Shown here piece after piece: positions 1 through 11,883 of a DNA stretch of 64,000 bases. A program made the position numbers and the translations under genes. The stretch lies in NCBI GenBank assembly GCA_963555705.1, contig OY743169.1:52810124-52874123 (forward strand), given 5' to 3'. Below the pieces are notes generated by a model. The model saw only the letters and a program-made list of their open reading frames with translations, searched no databases and was not told the DNA's origin. Source of the DNA: Ligustrum vulgare. Its lineage: Eukaryota; Streptophyta; Magnoliopsida; Lamiales; Oleaceae. Numbering within the stretch: the stretch's first letter is position 1; every line of letters starts with the position of its first letter.

Positions 1-180
1 TGTGGGGTATGTTGAACAGGGTAGAAGTTCACTTCAAAGCAAGCTAAGAACCGGTTTGCGGTGAGGGCTGCACCTAAGGAAATTGCATTTGACCAGAGAT
101 TAAGGTTCGATCTTCAGACTGGGATCGACAAGCTGGCGGATGCCGTTGGTCTCAATCCTGGTCCTAGATTTAATTGCTGA
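1..180 (+). pseudogene. Fragment of chloroplast chaperonin 60 alpha (RuBisCO-binding protein alpha)
   Basis: The frame from about position 46 to the TGA at 178-180 reads like the mature N-terminus of plastid Cpn60-alpha: a basic stretch ending [14 protein letters not shown], then [14 protein letters not shown] and a diverged GPR. In plants this protein is a subunit of the stromal chaperonin that folds RuBisCO large subunit and other plastid proteins. Upstream of position 46 the same frame has stops (TGA at 13-15, TAG at 22-24), and the conserved continuation after GPR is absent. After GPR the sequence reads ATTTAATTGCTGA, where a splice donor could once have been, so intron sequence may have been retained; that is inference. 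Either a decayed genomic duplicate or a captured exon. Family assignment is by recognised motif only. Confidence 0.6.
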
Positions 181-570
181 AATGTTACTGATTCTTACCA
201 ATAGTAGTTATGTTTTCCAATTTAAGCTCACTTTGGGCTCTTGATTTTCATTTTGATTTCCTAGAAAATACTGGAAAAGTTGGGCCAGGTTTATTGTTTT
301 CTTGGATGATCCAGAACTTAATTTTTCAAATAGTTTTGATCGGGACTCTCAGTTTTGATTCTTGGACTCTCATGTTTGTCTACCCAATTGTAATCATACA
401 TCTACTGCATTACAGCTATTATAATTCTATAAGTAAAGAGGAGTTGCATTTTAATTTGGCGCCTCAAAATAATCAATAAGAAAGTTGATTCAATGAACAC
501 ACAATGTGTACAAATGAGCAGTCAGGACTTTATATGTTAGTGTTTTTGTTATACTAAAATCAATATTATG
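181..570. other. Non-coding AT-rich stretch after the chaperonin fragment
   Basis: No gene supported. The 89-codon open frame at 210-479 has no recognisable motif. This could be old intron sequence of the chaperonin fragment, later split by the retroelement that starts at 576. Confidence 0.5.
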
Positions 571-575
571 CTAAT

Positions 576-1065
576 TGTTGGGTTTTTGATACCCAATAAA
601 TTCGGGCGATGATGTAAAACAGTTGTGGGAATAATATCGACACCTCGACGGATAGTTCGGCTTGATAACAACTCGGGGATCACTTGAAGTGACTTAATTG
701 GTAATTGCTCATGGTCCACTTGGAAGGACCAATTGTGGTGGTTATGGGCATGGACTTTGGACTTTGGCTCGGGTTTTGGAGCATTGACCCAACTTGTGAC
801 CTAGCCCAACATGTTATATATATCCCATCTCTTGCCATTGTCTAGAGTTGACAAGTGGAGAGGTTGTGGCATTTGAAATGGGTGAGAGGGAAAAAGAGAG
901 AGCAACCGTTCTTAGAGTTCTACCTTAGTAGTTCTCCATTGTTGCTCTTGTTCTTTCCATATTGGAGCAACCAAGAGTAGTGGTTGTTGAGACGAAGTCG
1001 AGGTGTCGATTTGGAGAGCTTACTAAGCCCGGAGGTGTATCGAAGACCCAACCACAATTTCAACA
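576..1065 (+). repeat. 5' LTR of the Copia-like element
   Basis: A 490-bp terminal repeat matching 3322 onward with scattered substitutions. It carries TCGACACCTCGA near its start (about 635-650) and TCGAGGTGTCGA near its end (about 997-1010), so it holds a short inverted pair. Its last ~55 bp differ completely from the corresponding end of the 3' LTR. Confidence 0.85.
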
Positions 1066-1078
1066 TGGTATCAGAGCT
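1066..1078 (+). other. Primer-binding site (tRNA-Met)
   Basis: TGGTATCAGAGCT lies immediately after the 5' LTR and is complementary to the 3' end of initiator tRNA-Met, where minus-strand synthesis would start. Confidence 0.85.
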
Positions 1079-3310
1079 ATTGGAGTGATTTTGGGCAAAA
1101 AATCTGGTCAAAAGGAGCCAAAACGGAGCAAAAATCGGGCAGAAACGAGGAACAAAAAATCTGGACAGATTTTTGTCAAAACTGCCATAACTTCAAACCT
1201 GATTTCCGGCCAAACCAGAAGCCAGTTGGAAGATTCGAGACCACCGGTGGACTCAGCGTGTCGAGGAGAACGTTTGACCAAAATTTGAGCAAATTCCGGC
1301 GACTGGAATAGTAGAAAAACCGGGAGAAAGTTGGGGACGAAACTGTCTGAAAATTGAAATCTGACCGGAATGAAAAATCAAGATTCCGGCCGATCCAGAT
1401 CTCCGATCGACGATCGGCCACCGCCATTAGAAACGGGCTTATCAAGGAGAAGACTCGCCTGAAATTTGGAGGAGATCCGACGGCTGAAACGAAAGATATT
1501 GGCCGAAGAAGAAGAGGCTTGCGGACTGAAAAATGTTGATTCCGGCAAAATGGTTGATCTTTTGAAGAAACGGAGACCACATGCTTGTTCAGGACGTTGA
1601 GGCGCACATTCTGGTGACGGGTTGTTTTTCCGGCCGGCGGCGCGGCGCGTGAGGTCATTTTCTGGCGATGACGTCTAAAGACAGTCTGTTACTCTCGTTG
1701 AAGTGGAGCCGTTGGCGCTGACGGATTTTAGTTTAGAGTTTTGTACTGAAAGTTGGGCGATTTTGCCCCTGTGGTCGTTTGGTTAACGGGTGATTCTTGT
1801 GCTGCAACTTTCGGTGGAGGCTTTAGGGTGTATGGTGGTGTCCATAAAGTGATGAAGTTCACTTGTCTCCTGATTTACGGACTCAGAAAAGTCCGCTCTG
1901 ATAAATTGGCTGAAACCTTTATTTATCGCACTAGCGGATCATCGTGTAGGGTGATCATTAGGATTGAGGTTGCCATTGCTTGGTAGCCATTACTTGTTGA
2001 TAGACCTAGAAATTATTTGCTTAATCCGTACCATATATTCTGTGTGAATTTTGATATATTATTTTCTGTATGGATTTAATATATGCGCTTTAAATGTTCT
2101 GTTGCCGTTTAGATATGCCTGTGACCTTAGGAAGTATGATTGGCTGGATTCTTTATGATGTGTGCTTATACTTTACTTGTGGTCATTGCATTTGTTGCGT
2201 GTCGTGTTTGTGCATTTTTTTGGGTAAGATGACAACACTTGGGTTTTCTTGATGACATGGTGATCTAGTTTGGTGGAGCGTGATATGGCAAGGTTTTGGG
2301 TCGAGTTAGTGCGGTAGGTAAATGTGATATAAGAGTGGATGGTGTTGGGAGATAGGTGAGGCGAACGGTACCACTGGGTCTAAGAAAGATCCGAACGAGG
2401 CTTATTGGGGATAAGTACTCGATGTATTTGCATGGGCATCTGTGTGATCATTTCTAGATGTGTGTGATTACTTAATTCGATGCATTGTTTTGTGTAGCAT
2501 TTCAACTTGTTTGATATGTGTTACTTTGCATGAATTTGTGTGTAATCATTTTTTACTAAGTGTAATGTGTTGGCATGCATAGTGGGTTTGTGATGTCTTA
2601 GTAGCGAGTGTGAGTATGTCTTCTGGTAATGTGTGGAGTGGATGCCTGATAGTGCATTGATGAGATGTACGGGGAGTGAGTGTGACATTTGAATGTCCTG
2701 TAAATCTTCTATCTGAAAATCCTGGCCGGGTGGAGTGTTAGAGACACTTAGATCACTTCTATTAGGTGGAGATCCATTATCCCCTTAGGTTGAGAGAAGT
2801 GTGGTGTTGATAGAGGAGCATCCCATAGATTTAGGATCTATTATTGTTTACCAGTTAGGCATGTGTGGTGATCAATCTAGTGAGCATAGGTGGCGGTGTG
2901 TGTGATATGTGTTCTCGAGGAGAGAGATACACGGAATGAGATAGGATAATTGTGTGAGGTCTTTTTATGAGGTCATTTATGTATTGTGGTGTGTATGTGT
3001 TGGCCATTGTGTTTGATTAACTTTGTGTTAGTCTTATGTTCTTTGTGAGCATGTTTGAAAAGATTTCTGTATTATCTTATGGTTATATCTGTTATAGCAT
3101 GTGTTGTATGTTCTTGATTGATTACTGTGATTATCTGTCTTTTGCTTGGATATTTTTTACCTTAGTCCTAGCGAGTAAATGGAGCAGGTATGGTGTGTGT
3201 TTCGAGTGCGAGACACGAGGTAAGGTATGTGATTTCAATTTTGCTTGGATTACCTTGATTGGGCAAGTATAAACATTGTGTTGTTTTTCTTGCAGGTTGA
3301 TTGGATATCA

Positions 3311-3321
3311 AGGTGGAGATT
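3311..3321 (+). other. Polypurine tract of the Copia-like element
   Basis: The purine-rich run AGGTGGAGATT abuts the TG that opens the 3' LTR, the expected position of the plus-strand primer. Confidence 0.7.
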
Positions 3322-3817
3322 TGTTGGGTTTTTGATACCCAATAAATTCGGGCGATGATGTAAAACAGTTGTGGGAATAATATCGACACCTCGATGGATA
3401 GTTCGGCTCGATATCAACTCGGGATCACTTGAAGTGACTTAATTGGTAGTTGCTCGTGGTCCACTTGGAAGGCCCAATTGTGGTGGTTATGGGCATGGAC
3501 TTTGAACTTGGGCTCGGGTTTTGGAGCATTGGCCCAACTTGTAACCTGACCCAACATGTTATATATATCCCATCTCTTGCCATTGTCTAGAGTTGACAAG
3601 TGGAGAGGTTGTAGCATTTGAAATGGGTTAGAGGGAAAAAGAGAGAGCAACCGTTCTTGGAGTTCTAGCTTGGTAGTTCTCTATTGTTGCTCTTGTTCTT
3701 CCCATATTGGAGCAACCAAGAGTAGCGGTTGTTGAGACACGAAGTCGAGGTGTCGATATTATTCCCACAACTGTTTTACATCATCGCCCGAATTTATTGG
3801 GTATAAAAAACCCAACA
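3322..3817 (+). repeat. 3' LTR with palindromic end
   Basis: A 496-bp repeat. Up to about 3755 it follows the 5' LTR. From the TCGAGGTGTCGA motif onward (about 3744-3817) it is instead the reverse complement of the LTR's own first ~74 bases, so the LTR starts and ends as an almost perfect inverted repeat. The terminal ...AACA and the CTAAT target duplication remain intact, so the altered end was competent for integration or was converted afterwards. Confidence 0.8.
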
Positions 3818-3822
3818 CTAAT

Positions 3823-5090
3823 AAACAGTATTAGGAATTGCATATAATCAGCTTTGATTTTCCAGAATAATATGCTTCTATTTGTACTCTTTCGCTGAAT
3901 GAATGAACTAATTGTGCTGGTAATGGATTCATTCAGAGGTTCGTTGCTTTTTTTAGAGTAATCTAGGAAAAGTCAATAGGGTAACAAAATTAAGAATAGC
4001 TGGAGAAACTCTCTTGACAAGAATGTCACTGGGAATCCTAAATTTGATGAATTGCAGAGAGGGTATGTTTTCCTTACCTATGTTTTCTCATTGACAAACT
4101 TGGACAAATGGATTTGGTTGCTTCACTTCTTTCAAATTCTTTGCAGATTTCCCAATCTGTGGTTTAATTACAAGCAGAATACGAAAGCATATTTCAAGTT
4201 TAATAATGAAAACCACAGAAAAGGTGGGGATTGTTACTATTTTAATATACATCATTAACATTTATTTGTGGATTAATTTCGTTTACGTGTATTTATTGTG
4301 ATTGATATTAATCCATATTTGAAAATTCTCAAGGAAAATCTTAGCATTTACAAATGTTATTTTTCCATGAATAAAATGATCCTATTATCCTTAATTTTAA
4401 GTAATCGGGTGCTTGGATTGATATTTATATTTATATATGCAATAAATTAATATTTATATCAGCTTATTCTTAAGGATGTCTGTTGTTTCCATCTGAAAGT
4501 TGAAATAAATTTACATGGCTTTGAAATTTTTGGATAAAAATGTAACTGCGTCTGCACATGTTTTAATTTCATTAATTATAAACACCTATGTTGGTGGTAG
4601 CTATTGAAACTCTACATTTTGCTGCTTGCTGCTCTATATTCGAATAAATCAATTATCAAGTGGAGTTCTGTTCTGTTTCATGTAATTGGTGACTCCACAT
4701 AAAAGATTTGTTTATATTTGAATCGATCATTTAAGATTTTTCAATTTGAATGCCGATTTCAATGCAACAGGATGCATTTTCAATTTATGATTAGTTTTCT
4801 ATAACTTCTTTTCTTTGTTTTGGGATAATGTTATTGTAGTTTTTTCCCCCCAAGATTAGTTGATTTCAGGTGCTTCTCAACATCTTTATCATGCTATGCA
4901 ACTTCTTGGTTAATTCATAAATCAACTAATATTTTTATTTCATGCAGACAACTTCATGGATACTTGCTAACAAGGTGGTGGAAAGGTTCGAGAAAAATAT
5001 TACCAAGAGAAGGCTTGTCCCAGACGCTAGCACAAAGAAGGGAAACATTTATCCATATTTTATGTATCATTCCTTCGTATATTTTAAATG
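3823..5090. other. Non-coding AT-rich stretch
   Basis: No gene supported. An exon-like open segment at about 4948-5033 follows a plausible acceptor (CATGCAG), but its translation matches no family I recognise. Confidence 0.4.
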
Positions 5091-5108
5091 AGCACCATGT
5101 TTATTTGT

Positions 5109-5357
5109 AAAAAAGGTGTATCCCACACCTTGAGGGCCGGAACCGACCACGCCCAAGGCCATTGGTTCGAGATAGCAAGTCCAGGTTATGCCTCACAGGG
5201 ACCAGGGTGGAGAGGATTGTGTAAGTATGAGCAATCCTCAATAACTCCCGCTTGCAACAAAGTCAATTCCACCTTGCGGGAAATCGAACTAAGCACACTG
5301 CCGCGCTGAGCACTTACCACCCCTCCCCTTTGTCACTGGGAAATTTGCCCTGGGGGC
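5109..5357 (-). mobile_element. tRNA-derived SINE (Au-like)
   Basis: A 249-bp insertion flanked by a perfect 18-bp duplication (5091-5108 and 5358-5375, starting AGCACCATG), the length expected from target-primed reverse transcription. Read on the minus strand it has a box-A-like GGTGGTAAGTGCTC and a box-B-like AGTTCGATTTCC near its 5' end and finishes in a T-rich tail, as plant Au-type SINEs do. A second, 5'-truncated copy lies at 57729-57890. It has no protein and depends on LINE machinery. Confidence 0.8.
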
Positions 5358-5375
5358 AGCACCATGTTTATTTGT

Positions 5376-6184
5376 GATTTGATTGATGTTAAAGTTCCTT
5401 TGATTTTTCAACTGTGACTAAATTGAGGACTGTGAGATATATTATTTTGTAACTTCAATACATATTTGAAATTAAAATTTAAGAAGATTTTTAATTTGTT
5501 AACAGAACAGTGATGCAGAGGATGCACCATTAGCAGGGTTGATGCTCTTTGTCCATTTTTTATTTTGGAAATGTAACCCCATTAGTATGTAAACCTGAGG
5601 ATAAAACAAATTATTCAAAGAGAATTTCAAAATCAAATTTAGAATGTCGAGAGAAAAGAACTTTGAAGCCCTTAGCCTTTTTTGAACTTTTTTCACAGTT
5701 GAGTCTTTTTGTCCAGTTCGTTTGCATATCGATGAATATTTATTGTGGATATAGATTTATGGTTTCGTATATAATTGATTTCTAGAGATTGAGTTAATTT
5801 TTACATTCCCTTTCCAATCTTGCTTTGTACGAGTCCATGTGCTCAGGCATATAGGTACAACATTTTACCTATTGTCACTGGGTATCAACATGGAAGCATA
5901 TATCTTTCTAGCATGATTCTGTAATTTGGTTTGTTTATAATGTCAGCGTGCTTTTCTTCTCTTTGTAACTAAACTAATATGTAATCACTCATCTTTTATT
6001 CAAGGAGATTCATATTCTAGCCTTCACTATGAAAGATATACTGATAGTTTGGGTCAAGAAGGCTGAATGCAAATGCTCATAGTTATTTGAATCAATAGGG
6101 TTTTCTTCCGTGTTCAGTCACTTACATGGAAGGGGATAATTGATTTCCCAAAATTATATGGGTATTCAGTGTTTGACTACATTA
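5376..6184. other. Non-coding AT-rich stretch
   Basis: No gene, RNA or element boundary is supported here; open frames are short, and two of them (5499-5696 minus, 5549-5785 plus) overlap on opposite strands with no motif. Confidence 0.4.
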
Positions 6185-6192
6185 GTTCCAGT

Positions 6193-6589
6193 CAGTGTTC
6201 TAAAAAGCGTGAAGCGTGATGAAGCGGGGAGCCCGAGTGTCAAGTTTTTCAAGCTTAAGCGGGAGTATGCGTTAAAAAGCGTTAAAAAGCGTTTTTCAAT
6301 TCCTATATACAAAATTTAAATTTTACACATATTTTAACCCCTAAAAAAATAAAAAAATTGAAAAAAATAAATAAATAAAATTCATAAGCGCGCTTTGGCT
6401 CGCTTCGGGTCACACTTTCTCGCCCTTAAGCGCGCTTACAATCCCATAATGCGCGCATAACGCGCACTTTTTTCACGCTTTTTAGATAAAAAAAATTTCA
6501 GACGCTTTTCGCTGTTTTGACGCGGCTGAGTCGCGCTTCGTTCCTAGGCGCGCGTTGTGCGCGCACAACGCGCGCGTTTTAGAACACTG
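6193..6589. mobile_element. hAT-type MITE
   Basis: A 397-bp element with terminal inverted repeats CAGTGTTCTAAAA / TTTTAGAACACTG and a perfect 8-bp target duplication GTTCCAGT (6185-6192 and 6590-6597). The interior is built of AAGCGTGATGAAGCG-like and GCGCGCTT motifs and folds back on itself. No coding capacity. The 8-bp duplication and CAGTG terminus are typical of hAT-mobilised MITEs. Confidence 0.85.
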
Positions 6590-6597
6590 GTTCCAGT

Positions 6598-8287
6598 CAT
6601 GGAAGGAGATAACTGGTTTCCCAAAATTATGTGTTCGACTTTCTGTCAAACATCTGGTGGTAGTACTTTTGCTAATATTATTTGTATGCTTAACTACATG
6701 TACTAATAACTGCTGATCCAGCTTCATGGTTGAATCATCGAGTGTCGGCCCTACAAAAAAACTTATTCAAATTGATGTTAGTGCAGACAGCATAATCCCA
6801 TGATGCTTTGTGGGAAGAAATAATCTGGACAAAGCTGTAGCGTCACTAATGATCAATACAATTTTGAGGTTCAATATCTCTGTTTTGGTTTAATTTTCAA
6901 CATTTCCAACTCCATTTCATAATTGGTGAGAATTTCTATGTTGCAGATCAAATGGCACCCCTATTTTCTTAATCATTCAGTGCCCAAGGAAGGTGTTGTT
7001 AAGAATTACTAAGGACTAATATGAATAGGAAGGTGTCATCCAAGATTCCATTTGTTCAAGAAAATAGGGGTGCCATCTGATTTCACTAAGGTAAGTTCTG
7101 CTCATGGAGTCGTTCCCTTAAACAATCGAGTTTTGTAATTTTTTTTTCTTCTGAATCTTCCATATAAATAATATGATTCCAAAACACTGTAACTTGCAGA
7201 TCTTTAAGGGTTTTGGATTGGAATGGAATACGACAAGGATAGGTTAACTTAGGTTTAATTTATTTTAGGGTAAGTAATTCGACAGTGCGTAATTTCTTAT
7301 ATTTTAAGGATGTGCTAAAACTTACAAAATAAATGATTGAAGGCACCTTAACTATTGTGTTGAAGAAGGTAGTGGTTTTCAGTTCACACACTCTATTTAT
7401 GACTTTTGGCACAAAGCATATTGAGCTTTTGTAGTTGTAACGTGAATGTCATCATGTTTGGTACTCAGACAATACTGTGTAGGATGAATAATATTATTAC
7501 TTTTTCTTTCTTAATTGGTAGTTTTTGTTGTTTTTTTCCAAATGTACTTTTTCTATAATTTTGTATTTGTCAATGAAATATGTTCGTACATTGCACAGGT
7601 GTGAACCTAAGTGTTTAAAAACAAAATGAGATTCATTTTAAATGGATGGATTACATTCAGGCCTTTTATGGTGCCCCTTGGGGATACCACAAAAATTTCC
7701 CACCAGCCACTTTGTGGGTGAACATTGAGTGTCAAGCAGGGCCCGCGACACCCCAAATAGGAGGAGACACATGCCCACAATGGGCATTGACAACATATAA
7801 TTTCCAGGATTGCATAATGTAAATATGATGAGCAATTGGTGATCTTTTATTTTGATTGAGCAAACAATAACAAAAAGTAAATCTTTGTGATCACTCATTA
7901 ATTTAATCAACTTTCAAAATTTTAAAATATTTGTTTTTGTCACATGAATTTTTTTTTGGCAACTTAGATGAAAGAAATTTAAATACATGATACCTGAGCA
8001 ACGTTATTAATTAAAGTGATTGAAGTTTTAGTATTTTTGGGTGAGCAAACAATATCAAAGATAAATATTGGTAATAACATAGTTGGGATGACAACGGGGC
8101 GGGTTCAAGACGGGTCGGCCGTTTTGTATGCCGCCTCGAGTAGGGATGACAACGGGATAAGTTCAGTACATATTGACCATTTCGCATGCCGCGCCCGCAA
8201 ACTTGTTTCCAGGCCCATTTTTGCCCCACAACCTGCTAAATTTGCAGTAGGGCGGGGCGAGTTCGGATTTTAGTCGTGGTAGGGCAT
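6598..8287. other. Non-coding stretch with a hairpin and GC-rich patches
   Basis: No gene supported. It contains the inverted repeat at 6949-7082 (listed separately) and a GC-rich patch at about 8085-8275 with two copies of GGGATGACAACGGG, a sequence type common at hAT termini, but no partner end was found. Confidence 0.4.
6949..7082. repeat. Short inverted repeat (hairpin)
   Basis: The arms at about 6950-6973 and 7058-7081 are reverse complements over 24 bases with one mismatch; the core is TGGCACCCCTATTTTCTT. The loop is about 85 bases. It could be a degenerate MITE or a small-RNA precursor; no known microRNA family is recognised. Confidence 0.55.
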
Positions 8288-10639
8288 GATGCTGCTAGAG
8301 GTGTCAATTCAGGTTGTCTGGGTTGGGTCGGCGCGTCAATATATGAGCCTAGTAATGGTCCGCGTGAAAAAAGCTAGCCCGTTGCGGGTTTATAGGTGGG
8401 TCCGAGCTGGCCTACAAAATTTGAACTACAAACCATGCCTGCCTGCTGGCCCTTGCGGGTTGCGGTTTATGATTCGTTCTAATTTGGCCCGTATGAATAA
8501 AAATATAGATTTTTTCATATTTATAACAAAAATATATTTTTTTAAATTGTTAAATACGAAATGAATAGAATGATAAAGTCATATTTATACAAAGAAATGT
8601 TTACATAGAATTCAAATTTTTATCTTATATTACATGAATTACTTCTAACTTTGAAAAGTTAAATACAAATAAACAAATAACAATTAAATGTATTTCTAAT
8701 TACTACTATCAAAGAACATTATATTTCTTAGCTATTAAGGAGAAAAAAGAAGATTTACATTTAGAAGTTGTACAAAAATTTGTAGAAGAACTATTTTCAT
8801 TGTTACCATATTTAATAAAAATAATTTTTTTTTTTTTTTAATAATTACTAGTGTTGTACCTGTGCGATGCACGGTCATTTTTACTCACATATATCGAATT
8901 TATATGTTAACATATGAAATAGATATTTAATTAAAAATGAGAAATGAAGGAAGAGAATTAATTACAAAAAGGTACAATTATACGTATCTTAATTTTTTTT
9001 TACTATTCCTATGTTTACCGTTCCAAGAAATATCTTTAAATATTGTAATTTAAATTTATTTAAAGCTTAAAATGGGGAAAAAAAAAACTATATTTAAATA
9101 AAATTTGTAATAAGTAAAACATAGATATATCTGTGATATATACTAACAATTTTATTAAAACGATAAGGAAAAGAATAAAGATCGATGAATGCTCCTATTT
9201 CATCTTCTTTTATTTTCTATTTTTTTTTAAAAAAATATTTATGCGATATTGATTTTTTTTTTTTTTGACGAATTTAAAAAAAATATGTAATTGATTTTCA
9301 AAGAAACTTAAGGACTTGGAAAACATGGGTATTTAAAAATTTGCATTTAATTTGATTATTTAAAAAAAAAAAGAATCTTTTGCAAAATGAATATTAAATA
9401 GTCAATTAATATTACATACCATTTTAGGAAATATGTTTTACGCTGAAACATGGAAAATACTTATTTTTGGAAAGTGCTCTTTCTTTATTCTGTTGTGAAC
9501 ATGTTTGGTCATTGTTTGAGCCCTCATTATCTACAAAGTGAGTTTTATAGCAATGATTTTTTGGAAAATACGTATTTAAGCCCCTGTTCGATATTCATTA
9601 TTTTTAATAATGTAGTTTGTAACAATAAATTTTTGGGAGAATGAGTTGTTAAAAGTATGATTTTTTTTTTTTTTAATATAGATGTAAATTATTTTATTAA
9701 TAGAATGTTGGTTGAAAAATAGTGTTCAAAAATGAGATTTTGAATAAAAGGTACCTAATAGTGGCCAACTTTTTACCAAATTGCTACAATTGTAATAATT
9801 AAGAACTTGAAAGACTTAATTAAAAAAAAAAAAAAAAAAACTTCGATGACCATTTACATAACTATTTAATTTTAATGATAATTAACCTAATTAATGTTTT
9901 CAAAATATAGTTTCTAGATTATCACTACCCGAATAGTAATATTAGAATTGGTACTAACTATTTTAATACAATATTTGATATTTAAAATTGTCGTGGTTGT
10001 TTAACCCGCAAAATATAATACTTTTTCACTTACCAGTATAGAATACAAATTCAATTTTTCTGAATATTCTTTCGCAATCACGTATTCTTTGAAAAATTAT
10101 TTTTAAAAATTTTTCATACTATTTTTTAAATACACATTCCAAAAACACTACTTTTCTCAAAATCAATGACTATCAAACAGTTAAGTTTCGTTTAAACTGG
10201 TCAATAACGTGAAATTACGACCAATGACAGAAACTGAAACAAATTTAAAAAATAATCATAGATAAAACTATCAAAATATTCAAAACTTATTCAATAATGT
10301 CCAATACAACATGAATTTTCATTTTCTATCGATTAGTCAAAGAGTCGTGTTACCGATTTTATTTTATTTTTTATTTTTTATTTTTTTTTGTACTTTTTTA
10401 AATAAACATGTTTGATCACATTCTATTTTGGAATAGAATGAGTTTAATAATGTGCCTTTATTTTTATTTTGATAAAAATTAGTTAAATTAATTGTTAAAA
10501 TCTGTAATATATATTTTGCATACTTTGATTATTTAAATCTATAGTATTAAACATAAATAAATGAACAAAATGAGTAAATAAATAAAATTAATTTTAAAAT
10601 GACAAATGAATTGATCGAAATATGATGTTGTAAAAATTA

Positions 10640-10942
10640 GTCCTCGTTCTCTTTGCTGTTTTCAGCCCGTTTTGAGTTTTCTATTTTTGAAAATATCGAA
10701 AACGCGTTCATTTTGCCTATTTTCAGAAACTCGTTTTCCAAAAAACCAAAAAAAAGTACAAAGGAAATTCAAAACGAGTTTATTGCGTTTTGGATATTTT
10801 GTGTTAAAAAGTCCAAAACGACCAAAACGCGCGTTTTGGATTTTTTTTTTTTTGTAAATGTGAGGCACTTCCTTCACTTGAAGTTCTTGTATTATTTTGT
10901 CATTATATATAGATCCATATTAAGATTTTTTTTCGTAATTTT

Positions 10943-10982
<40 letters not shown>

Positions 10983-11078
10983 GTTTTAAATGTGAGACAC
11001 TTTCTTTACTTGAAGTTCTTATGTTATTTTGTCATTATATATAGATCCATGTTAAGATTTTTTTTTTCTTTTTTGTAA

Positions 11079-11142
<64 letters not shown>

Positions 11143-11878
11143 GTAAAAATGAGACACTTCATTCACTTGAAATTCTTATATTATTTTGTCATTATATATA
11201 GATCCATGTTAAGATTTTTTTTTTTTTTTTTTGTAAAAGTGAGACACTTCATTCACTTGAAGTTCTTATGTTATTTTTCCATTATATATAAATCCATTTT
11301 AAGATTATTATTTTTTTAAATTTTATTTATTTATTTATTATTATTATTCTTTTTTTTTTTTTTTTTTTTGTAAAAGTGAGACATTTCCTTCATTTGAAGT
11401 TCTTATGTTATTTTGTCATTATATAGATCCATGTTAAGATTTTTTTTTTTTTTTTTTTTGTAATTTCTTTTTGTAATTTTTTTTTTTTGTAACTGTGAGA
11501 CACTTCCTTCACTTGAAATTCTTATATTATTTTTCCATTATATATAGATCCATGTTAAGATTTTGTTGGTATGGGGTTAAATTTTTGTTTAGCTACAATA
11601 TTAATGATGAATTTATTGACATAGAGGACTAACTGATTTATTAACATTAAAATTAGTGTAATTCAACAAATCAACCATTTTTTACATATATAATATCACA
11701 AAATAAATATATCAAAAAAATTACAAAGTAAACGTATTTTTTCAGTTTTCTATTTTTGAAAACAGTTTTCCAAAATCACAAAAAGAACATGTTTTCAGCA
11801 ATCCCAAAACAAACAACCAAAATTCAAAACAAAATCCAAAACTCAAAATCCAAAATCGAAACACAAAGAAACGACCCC
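10640..11878. mobile_element. Candidate PIF/Harbinger-like element holding a tandem array
   Basis: The ends GTCCTCGTTCTCTTTG and CAAAGAAACGACCCC are imperfect inverted repeats bordered by TTA on both sides (10637-10639 and 11879-11881), the usual target of PIF/Harbinger elements. The centre is the 10857-11570 repeat array. No transposase is present. TIR similarity is imperfect, so the limits are tentative. Confidence 0.4.
10857..11570 (+). repeat. Tandem repeat of a ~75-bp unit with ATT microsatellite spacers
   Basis: Six copies of a unit that runs GTGAGACACTTCCTTCACTTG ... ATTATATATAGATCCATGTTAAG, separated by T-runs and by (ATT)n tracts at about 10948-10981 and 11082-11140. The units differ by scattered substitutions. 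The open frame that crosses two units is a product of the repeat, not a gene. Confidence 0.85.
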
Positions 11879-11883
11879 TTAGG

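Larger units (their letters stand above)
576..3817 (+). mobile_element. Non-autonomous Copia-like LTR retrotransposon (LARD/TRIM class)
   Basis: A 3,242-bp element flanked by a perfect 5-bp duplication CTAAT (571-575 and 3818-3822). Both LTRs begin TGTTGGG and end in CAACA. A primer-binding site TGGTATCAGAGCT, complementary to initiator tRNA-Met, follows the 5' LTR directly, and a polypurine tract AAGGTGGAGAT lies just before the 3' LTR. The 2.2-kb interior shows no gag, protease, integrase or RT; its open frames (for example 1176-1658 minus) have no retroelement motif. It must have been mobilised by proteins of an autonomous relative. The tRNA-Met site and the PPT form suggest Copia parentage (inference). 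Confidence 0.85.

Noticed and set aside
1176..1658. 160-codon minus-strand open frame as a host gene
   Set aside because: It lies inside the interior of the Copia-like element, shows no domain and overlaps another open frame on the plus strand.
7638..7910. 90-codon minus-strand open frame with hydrophobic segments
   Set aside because: No homologous motif, flanked by AT-rich intergenic sequence, and no splice or start support.
8861..8880. Helitron-like or other terminal hairpin (GTGCGATGCACGG)
   Set aside because: A short palindrome common in plant repeats; no partner end, and it lies inside the AT-rich interior of the hAT element.
10653..11078. 141-codon plus-strand open frame
   Set aside because: Made of T-rich tracts and the tandem array; it encodes Phe/Ile/Leu runs.
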